36,192 bases of DNA from Treponema sp. (GTDB lineage Bacteria; Spirochaetota; Spirochaetia; Treponematales; Breznakiellaceae): assembly GCA_031258305.1 (NCBI GenBank), contig JAIRNA010000121.1:1-36192 (forward strand), read 5' to 3'. Every line of letters starts with the position of its first letter. Within the stretch, counting starts at the first letter, position 1. Below the pieces are notes generated by a model. That model ran no database searches. It was not told the DNA's origin and saw only the letters and a list, made by a program, of their open reading frames with translations. Positions 20,303-28,729 of the stretch are shown in pieces. The translations under genes were made by a program, and so were the position numbers.

Positions 20303-20340
20303 GATACAGCCTCTATCTTGATCAAGATAGAGGCTGTATC
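20303..20340. repeat. 38-bp perfect palindrome
   Basis: GATACAGCCTCTATCTTGATCAAGATAGAGGCTGTATC. Confidence 0.95.
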
Positions 20341-20391
20341 TTGTTTAACAAGGAAATTCGCCCGTATGGGCGGTTTATAGAGGAGGTAGAA

Positions 20392-21636
20392 ATGAAAAAT
20401 GCTTATTGGATATTTGAAAAAAGATTTCAAATATCCGGTCCGCGCCGTGCGGTACAGAAGCTTGCGATGGCAGCAATATTTATGCTGTGCTTTACCGGGC
20501 TTGATAACGCATTGAGTGCGCAGACGCTCGTTTCTCTGGACGATGCGGTTCGGAGAATTGCCGTTGGTATCGAGGATAAGTTGGAAAAAGACACCAAGAT
20601 TGTTATCCTCGATGTTAATGTATCTTCAAAACGTCTGTCGGATCATATCATTGACGAGCTGGCCGCCTTATTCATAAACAGCGGGAAGCTGGTAGTGGTT
20701 GACCGCAAGAACCTTAACCTTATCAATGAAGAAATGACGTTTCAACTGTCTGGGGAGGTGAGCGACGAGTCGATGCAGTCAATCGGAAAGAAACTAGGCG
20801 CACAGTCGATTATTGCTGGGACCGGGGAAGACATGGGAGATTACTACCGCCTGCGGTTCAGGACTTTGGAGGTGGTGAGCGCACGGGTGCAGAGCCTCTT
20901 GTCCGAGAATGTCAATAAGGCGGACCCGCTGTTCGGCAGGCTGACCCAGGGGCAGAGTTTCTTGGCTATGAAACGGTTCACGTTTGGAGCCGCGCTCGGC
21001 GTGGGTTTGGGCGCGTATTCTCTGGACGACCTTAAAAGTGATTATTCTGAAGCGTCCCTAACCTCACAAACGGCTTTTCTGGCGTCCATACACGGCGCGT
21101 ATAACGTGAATTCCTTGTTTGCGATTCAAGTGGAACTCAATGTTATGATAAACCACGGCGTGGTAATCAATGGTATAGACGATTATATATATACACATGG
21201 CGTTGAAACCGAAACAGGAAGTGTCTATAACCCGAGTCGGAAAGAAAGTGAAATAAACGACGTATTCACCTATACTTCTTTGGATATTCCCATCCTCGCT
21301 CGTTTCAACTTTAGACCCGTGCCGCCTCTGCTTATCAGCGCGTTGGTTGGTCCCTCTATTTCCCTGCCGTTGGGGGATTTAAACAATGAGTCTCATTATT
21401 CAAACTTCTCACAAATAAACGACAGCCGTGACGACAAGATATTGAACGCGATATTCGGCGTATCGGCTGGGGTAATAATCGGCTACAATCTGGGACCTGG
21501 GTATATTACCGCTGACGTGCGGTTTCTGAACGACTTCAATCCTATTGCCGTGGATTATAAGGACGGAGACGGAGAGGTCAAGCTATTTACCCGCCGCGTA
21601 TTCAATGTCACGGTCGGGTATGAATTTTGGTTTTAA
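20392..21636 (+). CDS. CsgG/LpoB-like domain fused to a predicted outer-membrane beta-barrel
   Basis: Signal-like N-terminus; KIVILDVNVSSKRLSDHIIDELAALFINSGKLVVVDRKNLNLINEE and GAQSIIAGTGEDMGDYYRLRFRTLEV; C-terminal barrel-like half ending VTVGYEFWF; start from SD GAGGAGG. Confidence 0.75.
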   Translation: MKNAYWIFEKRFQISGPRRAVQKLAMAAIFMLCFTGLDNALSAQTLVSLDDAVRRIAVGIEDKLEKDTKIVILDVNVSSKRLSDHIIDELAALFINSGKLVVVDRKNLNLINEEMTFQLSGEVSDESMQSIGKKLGAQSIIAGTGEDMGDYYRLRFRTLEVVSARVQSLLSENVNKADPLFGRLTQGQSFLAMKRFTFGAALGVGLGAYSLDDLKSDYSEASLTSQTAFLASIHGAYNVNSLFAIQVELNVMINHGVVINGIDDYIYTHGVETETGSVYNPSRKESEINDVFTYTSLDIPILARFNFRPVPPLLISALVGPSISLPLGDLNNESHYSNFSQINDSRDDKILNAIFGVSAGVIIGYNLGPGYITADVRFLNDFNPIAVDYKDGDGEVKLFTRRVFNVTVGYEFWF

Positions 21637-21648
21637 AGGAGGAATATT

Positions 21649-23718
21649 ATGTTAAAGAGATTAAGCGTCCTATTTACGTTGGCTGCGGTGTTGTTAGGCT
21701 GCGAGCCAGAATTTGAAGATAAGTCGAGTACCAATTACATAGACACGCCGACCGGCGTAACCGCGGCCGCGCTTTCAGCAACGAGTATCCGCGTCTCTTG
21801 GAATACCGTAGAAGGAGCGACTAGTTATAACGTTTACCGTTCAATGATCAGTTCCGGACCCTATTCTTTCGCGGGGTCTTCAACATCTCTATCGCTTACG
21901 GATACCGGGCTTTCGGCGAGTACCACGTATTACTACAAAGTGTCCGCTCATAATAGTTACGGTGAGAGTACCCAGTCAAGTTCTGTTTATGCGACGACGA
22001 ATGGCTCTGCGCCAGGAGCGCCGACTGGGGTAACGGCAACGTCCGCGTCCTCAAACAGTATCACAGTGAGTTGGACCGCGGTAACCGGAGCGACCGGTTA
22101 TTATGTGTACCGCGCAATAAGCAGTTCCGGATCATATTCTTATAGAGGGGCTTCAACATCCACATCGTATACGGATACCGAGCTTTCGGCGAATACCGCA
22201 TATTACTACAAGGTCGCCGCTTATAATGCTTACGGGACGAGCGAACAATCAAGCGCGGCTACGATTGGCTCTGCGCCAAGCGCGCCGACAGGCGTATCGG
22301 CAACGGCCGCGTCTTCAAGCAGTATTATAGTGAGTTGGTATTCAGTGTCAGGCGCGGCTGAATATTACATCTACCGCGCAACAAGCAGTTCCGGTTCCTA
22401 CTCTTATGAGGGGGTTTCAACATCTACATCGTATACGAATACCGGGCTGTCGGAGAATACCACGTATTACTACAAGGTATCCGCTTATAATAATTATGGG
22501 GAGAGCGCACAGTCAACTTATGTTTACGCGACGACGAGCGGTTCCGCGCCAAGTACGCCGACTGGAATAACCGCGACGGCCGCGTCTTCAAGCAGTATTA
22601 CGGTGAGTTGGTCTTCGACATCTGGAGCGACCGGTTATTACGTGTACCGCTCGACAAGCAGTTCCGGTTCCTACTCTTACAGGGGGGATTTAACTTCTAC
22701 ATCGTATACGGATACCGGGCTTTTGATGAGCACCACGTATTACTACAAGGTATCCGCTTATAATAGTTATGGGACGAGCGAACAATCAAACTATGCTTAT
22801 GCGACGACGAGCGGCTCCGCGCCAAGTACGCCGACCGGAGTAACGACGACTGCATCTTCAAGTAGTATTACGGTCAGTTGGTCTTCTGTATCTGGAGCGA
22901 CCGGTTATTACGTGTACCGCTCGACAAGCAGTTCCGGTTCCTACTCTTACAGGGGGGATTTAACTTCTACATCGTATACGGATACCGGGCTTTCGGCGAA
23001 TACCACGTATTACTACAAGGTATCCGCTTATAATAGTTACGGGACGAGCGGGCAATCAAACTATGCTTATGCGACGACGACCGGCTCCGCGCCAAATACG
23101 CCGACTGGGATAACATCAGTCGCGTCTTCAAGCAGTATTACGATTAGTTGGTCTTCCGTATCTGGAGCAACTGAATATTACATCTATCGTGCGACAAGCA
23201 GTTCCGGCTCCTATTCTTATAGGGGATATTCAACATCCACATCGTATACGGATACCGGGCTTTCGGCGAATACCACGTATTACTACAAGGTATCCGCTTA
23301 CAATGCTTACGGGGAGAGCGCACAGTCAAGTTATGTTTACGAGACTACATGGTCTTCGACATCACCGGCTCCTTTAACCGGTTCATCGCTTGCGCGGGGA
23401 ATATGGAGAGACGGCGAAATAGATGGTCAGGTTGTTGGATCGCAAAAGTATTACTTTTACGCAACGGCGGGCGCTTCATATACCGTTTTCTGGAATGATG
23501 CTTGGAATGGAGACGGCTCGAAAACCGGCATTGTTCAAGTATACGCCTATTGGTATAGCAATGATGAGGATATTTTCTGGGGAGACAATGGTGAAGACTT
23601 AGGTTATAGCTACGGAAAAACATTTACCGCGTCAAGGACAGGTTATGTCATGATAACGGTCGAGCTGTATTCGTATTTTTTATATAAGGGCGGAACTTTC
23701 GCAATAGCGTATCAATAA
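21649..23718 (+). CDS. Lipoprotein with six fibronectin type III repeats and a C-terminal beta-rich domain
   Basis: Lipobox LLGC; six repeats of PTGVTATAASSSSITVSWSSVSGATGYYVYRSTSSSGSYSYRG...TYYYKVSAYNSYG; SD AGGAGG. Confidence 0.92.
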   Translation: MLKRLSVLFTLAAVLLGCEPEFEDKSSTNYIDTPTGVTAAALSATSIRVSWNTVEGATSYNVYRSMISSGPYSFAGSSTSLSLTDTGLSASTTYYYKVSAHNSYGESTQSSSVYATTNGSAPGAPTGVTATSASSNSITVSWTAVTGATGYYVYRAISSSGSYSYRGASTSTSYTDTELSANTAYYYKVAAYNAYGTSEQSSAATIGSAPSAPTGVSATAASSSSIIVSWYSVSGAAEYYIYRATSSSGSYSYEGVSTSTSYTNTGLSENTTYYYKVSAYNNYGESAQSTYVYATTSGSAPSTPTGITATAASSSSITVSWSSTSGATGYYVYRSTSSSGSYSYRGDLTSTSYTDTGLLMSTTYYYKVSAYNSYGTSEQSNYAYATTSGSAPSTPTGVTTTASSSSITVSWSSVSGATGYYVYRSTSSSGSYSYRGDLTSTSYTDTGLSANTTYYYKVSAYNSYGTSGQSNYAYATTTGSAPNTPTGITSVASSSSITISWSSVSGATEYYIYRATSSSGSYSYRGYSTSTSYTDTGLSANTTYYYKVSAYNAYGESAQSSYVYETTWSSTSPAPLTGSSLARGIWRDGEIDGQVVGSQKYYFYATAGASYTVFWNDAWNGDGSKTGIVQVYAYWYSNDEDIFWGDNGEDLGYSYGKTFTASRTGYVMITVELYSYFLYKGGTFAIAYQ

Positions 23719-23747
23719 AACACCCCGCAAGCGGGGTACCAAAGCCT

Positions 23748-23778
23748 AACCACGGTTGCTTACAACCGTGGTTTTTTT
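23748..23778 (+). terminator. Intrinsic terminator of the FnIII gene
   Basis: AACCACGGTTG-CTTA-CAACCGTGGTT, 11-bp stem followed by T-run; smaller CCCCGC-AA-GCGGGG hairpin precedes it at 23723-23736. Confidence 0.93.
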
Positions 23779-23872
23779 ATGGGCGCACACGTCGTGTAAG
23801 CCGCAAAAGCCCGCCGCTAATCTCCAGAGCCGCCCGGCGGCGAAACGCATACAGACCTGTTATGGGCGGCTG

Positions 23873-23904
23873 CACTTTTTGGGAAAAATCCTTGCCAAGA
23901 ACAT
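23873..23904 (+). promoter_or_regulatory. Promoter-like element, copy 2 (diverged)
   Basis: CACTTTTTGGGAAAAATCCTTGCCAAGAACA matches 19261-19291 except two substitutions. Confidence 0.55.
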
Positions 23905-23930
23905 ATGAAAGGGAAATTACTCTATCAGTT

Positions 23931-23990
23931 ATGAAAAACAAACTGTTTCTGTCGGGAATATTCAGTATTATGCTGGTATATAAAATTTAA
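23931..23990 (+). pseudogene. Remnant of a signal-peptide coding region
   Basis: ATG...TAA encodes MKNKLFLSGIFSIMLVYKI*, resembling a lipoprotein signal peptide start that stops abruptly. Confidence 0.45.
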
Positions 23991-24058
23991 CCGCCAAGGC
24001 GCGGCGCTTAATTTGGCGTATTCGCCTTGTGGTTAATTACCTTTCTTAAATACGAAGG

Positions 24059-24268
24059 CTAGTACTCGATGCGTCCGCCCCCTCTGCGAGATCTTTTAAG
24101 CAGTTTCCGCTGGAACGATTTTTTCTTACGGTTAAGAATAGTGGATGGTTTTTCATAATATTCACGTTTCTTAAACTCACGGATGATACCTTCTTTCTCT
24201 ATCATGCGCTTGAAACGTTTAATCGCTTTCTCCAAAGATTCGTTATCATCAATTACGATATGCGCCAT
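24059..24268 (-). CDS. rpsU: 30S ribosomal protein S21
   Basis: [59 protein letters not shown] fixes the start. Confidence 0.93.
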   Translation of the reverse strand: MAHIVIDDNESLEKAIKRFKRMIEKEGIIREFKKREYYEKPSTILNRKKKSFQRKLLKRSRRGGGRIEY

Positions 24269-24422
24269 ACTATCACCTCCTTTCCTTCCGGTAAAATTTC
24301 TAAATACACTATCATTTTTTAAAAAAAATGTCAAGAAGGAGAATATGTTTGATAATTTGAAGCAGGGTCAGTAAGCGCATTATCTACTGTAAATTTTTCG
24401 TTAAACATAGTATGCTTTCTCC

Positions 24423-25667
24423 ATGAATATTAGTATTAACCCTCATAGATTCGAAGGCACGGTTAAAGTGCCGCCGTCAAAATCTCATACTATTCGGAGA
24501 TTACTCATGGCTTCTTTTACCTCGGGCGTTTCTGTCATTGAAGATCCGCTTGATTCTTTAGACACTCGTTCTTGTATTGCGGTTTGTAGGGGATTGGGAG
24601 CGGACATCCATGAGGAACCGTCCTGTCTTGTGGTACGGGGTATAGATTCCATAAAGTCGGAACGAATCCTTGACGTGGGAAATTCAGGCACGACGCTTTT
24701 TCTTGCGCTGTCTATGGCGAGTCTGGGCAATGCGCCCATTACTTTCACAGGAGATAATCAGATTCGGAACCGAAGCGCCGCAAACCTCTTGAAGGGGCTT
24801 TCCTCGCTTGGCGTGAACGTTCAATCTGCTGATGGATACGTTCCGATTTCGGTTTTGGGTCCCTGGCGCGGAGGACGATGCCGTGTTGAATGCCCCACGA
24901 GTCAGTACCTTTCAGGACTCTTAATGGCGTCTCCGCTTGCCCGTCGGGGAGTAGTTACGGAAATTGAGGTGCCGCTTCTCAACGAAAAGCCTTATGTTGA
25001 AATGACGCTTTCTTATCTTGACAGGCAGGGCGTTATCTATGAAAAATCAAAAGATTTTTCGTATTTTCGCATCAAAGGCGGCGCGTTCTACAAACCGATG
25101 AATGGGCCGGTGCCCGCGGACTTCTCTTCGGCCGCGTTCCCCGCGGCTGCGGCTGTCATCAGCAGAGGAAAGGTTGAGCTGGAAGGACTGGATCCCAAAG
25201 ATTCTCAAGGCGATAAGGCATTCTTCGATATTTTACAGGCCATGGGATGTGCCGTTGACTGGAAAGGCAACGCTCTTTTCGTTTCTCGAAACGGGCCCCT
25301 CCGCGGTGGGGTTTTTGACCTCAACGCAATACCGGATGCTCTGCCCGCTCTTTCCGCGATTGCGGCATTCGCTCAAGGAGAGACCGTCTTGACGAACGCT
25401 GCACACGCAAGAATCAAGGAAACCGACCGCATCGCGGTGATGGCGCGTGAATTGGGTAAGCTCGGAGTCCTTTGTACGGAGCGTCCCGATGGGCTTGTGA
25501 TTCGAGGCGGAACCGTCCGCGGCGGGAGTGTTGACGGACAGGGAGACCACCGCATAGTGATGGCTCTCGCGGCGGTTGGCTTGGGAGCGGAGTCTAAAAT
25601 CGAAATTGTCGGATCGGAAGCCGCAGACGTAACTTATCCTGGATTTCTGGACCTATTAACCGCGTAG
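24423..25667 (+). CDS. aroA: 3-phosphoshikimate 1-carboxyvinyltransferase (EPSP synthase)
   Basis: VKVPPSKSHTIRRLLMASF, GNSGTTLFLALSMA, KETDRIAVMARELGKLGV, DHRIVMALAAVGLG. Confidence 0.96.
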   Translation: MNISINPHRFEGTVKVPPSKSHTIRRLLMASFTSGVSVIEDPLDSLDTRSCIAVCRGLGADIHEEPSCLVVRGIDSIKSERILDVGNSGTTLFLALSMASLGNAPITFTGDNQIRNRSAANLLKGLSSLGVNVQSADGYVPISVLGPWRGGRCRVECPTSQYLSGLLMASPLARRGVVTEIEVPLLNEKPYVEMTLSYLDRQGVIYEKSKDFSYFRIKGGAFYKPMNGPVPADFSSAAFPAAAAVISRGKVELEGLDPKDSQGDKAFFDILQAMGCAVDWKGNALFVSRNGPLRGGVFDLNAIPDALPALSAIAAFAQGETVLTNAAHARIKETDRIAVMARELGKLGVLCTERPDGLVIRGGTVRGGSVDGQGDHRIVMALAAVGLGAESKIEIVGSEAADVTYPGFLDLLTA

Positions 25668-25721
25668 AAACGACTCTCGCGGCGTTATTGACAATAGCAA
25701 AAATCTATGCCATGATAAGCT

Positions 25722-26654
25722 ATGCTCCGTTTCATTTTTACCTTCTTTTCTTTTCTTTTTTTGACGACATGCGCCACGACCTCAAATTCTGTGCAGATGC
25801 CAATCAAGCCGCCGGATCCGCTTGCGGATCTGGACAGTATGGGTGAATTCGCTCCACTTGAATCCGGCGCGGAAGCTTATGTCTTCATAGACGCATCGAG
25901 GTCCCAGCCCATACTCGAATTGTTCGCTCTGGGAAACATGACTCCTCAGCAATTCGGGCAGATAGCGGAACGGACAAGCGCCGTTCGTGCGGCCCTGTAT
26001 AAAAAAACGGTAGAAGGGCAAAAAGATAATTTTATGGCTGTAGCTCAAGGAGATTATCCCAATGTGCTTTCCGCAATGGCTCTGACCGCGAATTCGGACT
26101 GGCAAAAGGTACGCGCATGGAACGGAGCGCCTTACTGGTATTCGGAAACCGCTGGACTCGCTATGACTATGAATGCAAAATGGATGCTCTTTTCCACGAG
26201 AGAGCCGTTTGCGCACGAACCTGCCTCTCTTCCACCCGCAGGTTTTGACGGCTTCCGTCAGAGCGCTATCATCGCAGGATGGCTTGAGGACCAGTCCGCT
26301 CTGAACAAAACCCTGGAAGTTATGGAAATCCCCATAGAGATTAACGCAAAAACGGTTTTCTTTCGTGTGGATTCTCTCCAATCATCCACGGACCCGGATA
26401 AGACGGCGTATAAAATGATTCTACGACTCGAGCTGTCCGATCCAGAACAGTCGGCTGCACTTATGATGCTCTTTGAACTTGCCAGACTTTTTATCGGGGA
26501 GAATTCCGCGCCTGATACACCCCAGTCCCTCGCCGCAAAGGCTTTTCTGGCAAATCCTCTTGATGCCGACAAAGGCGTGTTGACGCTGACGAGCGATGAT
26601 CTTTCAGCGGAACGGCTTGCCATGATTTTCGACATATTCTCGGCCTGCCTATGA
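25722..26654 (+). CDS. Predicted lipoprotein of unknown function
   Basis: Signal MLRFIFTFFSFLFLTTC with lipobox-like LTTC; promoter TTGACA-17-CATGAT right before ATG. Confidence 0.75.
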   Translation: MLRFIFTFFSFLFLTTCATTSNSVQMPIKPPDPLADLDSMGEFAPLESGAEAYVFIDASRSQPILELFALGNMTPQQFGQIAERTSAVRAALYKKTVEGQKDNFMAVAQGDYPNVLSAMALTANSDWQKVRAWNGAPYWYSETAGLAMTMNAKWMLFSTREPFAHEPASLPPAGFDGFRQSAIIAGWLEDQSALNKTLEVMEIPIEINAKTVFFRVDSLQSSTDPDKTAYKMILRLELSDPEQSAALMMLFELARLFIGENSAPDTPQSLAAKAFLANPLDADKGVLTLTSDDLSAERLAMIFDIFSACL

Positions 26655-26757
26655 ACAAAGCCGCTTGCGGTTTATGCTGTTTTTAAAATACTCTTACATT
26701 ATTCCACCAACAAAGCAACCAACGAGATTTCACAGACATTGACGATGGACACGGTTA

Positions 26758-28014
26758 TTATTGACGGATGACTTCTTCCCTATCCGCAAGCGTAACGGTG
26801 AGACTCATACTTTTATCGCCGCGCATGATTTGAACCCGTACCTTTTCGCCCGGTTTATTGTCTTCCAGTGCCGCGTAAAGGTCCGCAATAGTCGATACAT
26901 CCATACCGTCAACATTGGTGACGACGTCTCCTCCAAGATAGATGACGCTCGATCCGTAACGCACTGGGTCCCTTCCTTCACGGATGCCTGCTTGTTCCGC
27001 GAATCCATTCGGACGGACGCGGGACACGAGGAGCCCTGACGAAATGGACAATTTGGCGTAGTTGACGAGATTGGGGAAAAGCTGCACCACCGAAATATCG
27101 AGCCATCCGCGTCGCACCTTGCCATAGGCGATAAGTTCGGCGACAACCCGTTTTGCCGTATTCACAGGAATGGCGAATCCGATGCCGACAGAACCGCCTG
27201 ACGGCGAATATATCATCGTATTTATGCCAATCATACGCCCATGTGTGTCGAGCAGAGGACCGCCTGAATTACCCGGATTAATTGACGCGTCCGTTTGAAT
27301 CATATCACGGATAACATGCTGGTTAGCAGTCTTTATTGGACGCCCCAATCCGGACACAATGCCGACCGTCAGCGTACGTTCAAGGGCAAAAGGATTGCCT
27401 ATGGCAAGCACTTTCTGCCCAACTTTGAGATTGCCTGATTCACCGAAGGGAATGGTATGTAGGTCGGCGTTCGCCGCCGCGCCTGATGGCGGTGTGAATT
27501 TGAGAACCGCTATGTCGTTTTCTGGATCAACACCCACGACAACGCCGTTGAACTGGCTTCCGTCCGCAAGGTTGATGAACACCTTGTTGGCTTTTTCTAT
27601 GACGTGGTAATTGGTAAGTACATAGACTCCGTCCTTTCTCATTTCTATGATAGAACCGGAACCAGAACCGCCATCCTGAGGAACCGCTTCCAAGAACCAG
27701 TTGAGCGCCACAGTTTCTGTGGTGATGTTGACTACCGCGCTGTTGAGACGCTCGTAAACCGAAATATTCTCCCGCTCATCATCGGTATAGGGCGATAAGG
27801 TATTTACCGGAGCAAGGGGCAAAACTGGCTGCTCTTTCGCTGAAGATACGGTTTCTACGCTAGAACGCTCTTTTTCGGGGAAAAGGGAAAGAATCGCTTT
27901 TTGTAACGGCGCGTCAAACACGCCGAAACCGACTAAAATCATTATTACAGCAAGAATACCGATAACAGAAAAAATGGAAAAAAGCACCATTTGTCCGCGG
28001 CTATAAAGTTTCAC
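26758..28014 (-). CDS. HtrA/DegQ-type trypsin-like serine protease with PDZ domain
   Basis: NYHVIEKANKVFINLADGSQF, DIAVLKF, DASINPGNSGGPLLD, PDZ-like C-terminus; GTG start with SD AAGGAG. Confidence 0.94.
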   Translation of the reverse strand: MKLYSRGQMVLFSIFSVIGILAVIMILVGFGVFDAPLQKAILSLFPEKERSSVETVSSAKEQPVLPLAPVNTLSPYTDDERENISVYERLNSAVVNITTETVALNWFLEAVPQDGGSGSGSIIEMRKDGVYVLTNYHVIEKANKVFINLADGSQFNGVVVGVDPENDIAVLKFTPPSGAAANADLHTIPFGESGNLKVGQKVLAIGNPFALERTLTVGIVSGLGRPIKTANQHVIRDMIQTDASINPGNSGGPLLDTHGRMIGINTMIYSPSGGSVGIGFAIPVNTAKRVVAELIAYGKVRRGWLDISVVQLFPNLVNYAKLSISSGLLVSRVRPNGFAEQAGIREGRDPVRYGSSVIYLGGDVVTNVDGMDVSTIADLYAALEDNKPGEKVRVQIMRGDKSMSLTVTLADREEVIRQ

Positions 28015-28348
28015 TGTTTGCTCCTTGAAAAAATATAAAACAGGTAATATTTCACAGGCTTATTCAATTAAGTATACCATAGTTCAAACATCTCGGCAAG
28101 CGGTTGCACGTAAATATCCAATAAAAGGATGGGGAAATGGGCGGTACTCGCTTAATATCATTTAATTGAATGACATTAAGAAGATTTCCTATGAAACAGG
28201 GAAAAGACGGCGCGTATTTGCACTGGTTTGAGTGGTGACATTCGCGGTTATCCTTTCGCCGCTTCCCCTATGGTCGATAGCTTCATCTTCTTTCACAGAA
28301 AGCGGGAACAATATACAGCACCACTCAAAAATAAATCTAGCCTATAGC

Positions 28349-28377
28349 TTGACTCTTTTTTCATTCTTTGTTATAGT
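28349..28377 (+). promoter_or_regulatory. Promoter for tRNA-Pro(GGG): TTGACT-17-TATAGT
   Basis: Hexamers with 17-bp spacing, 13 nt before the tRNA. Confidence 0.7.
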
Positions 28378-28390
28378 AGTAAATAGAAAG

Positions 28391-28464
28391 CGGGCAATAG
28401 CGCAGTTGGTTAGCGTACAAGTCTGGGGGACTTGGGGTCCCCGGTTCAAATCCGGGTTGCCCGA
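28391..28464 (+). tRNA. tRNA-Pro(GGG)
   Basis: Acceptor CGGGCAA/TTGCCCG, anticodon arm CAAGT-CTGGGGG-ACTTG, T arm CCCGG-TTCAAAT-CCGGG; no encoded CCA. Confidence 0.94.
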
Positions 28465-28729
28465 TTTTTAAAAATCGTATCATTTGCATCTCTAAACCTC
28501 GAAAACATAAACAGTCTTGTTAGTGAAGTAGCGCCGTAGGCCGGTATTCTTTTTCTATTCCCATACATCCAATTCTTTATCTTTTATCCATTTCTTGTCA
28601 ATATATTTTTAGGATAATCTATAAAATAAAAACCAGATTACTGTCAAGATGCTTTTCAAAAGAACCGCAAAGCGGGCCCATAGGAAAATGGGAAAAGAGG
28701 ACGGCAGGGAGGTCTGTTCCACGAGTCCC

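Noticed and set aside
25782-26381. 199-aa ORF antisense to the lipoprotein gene
   Set aside because: Overlaps a convincing signal-peptide-bearing CDS and shows no family motif.
28232-28471. 79-aa ORF on the plus strand
   Set aside because: Runs through the tRNA-Pro(GGG) gene and its promoter, so it is not a credible protein.
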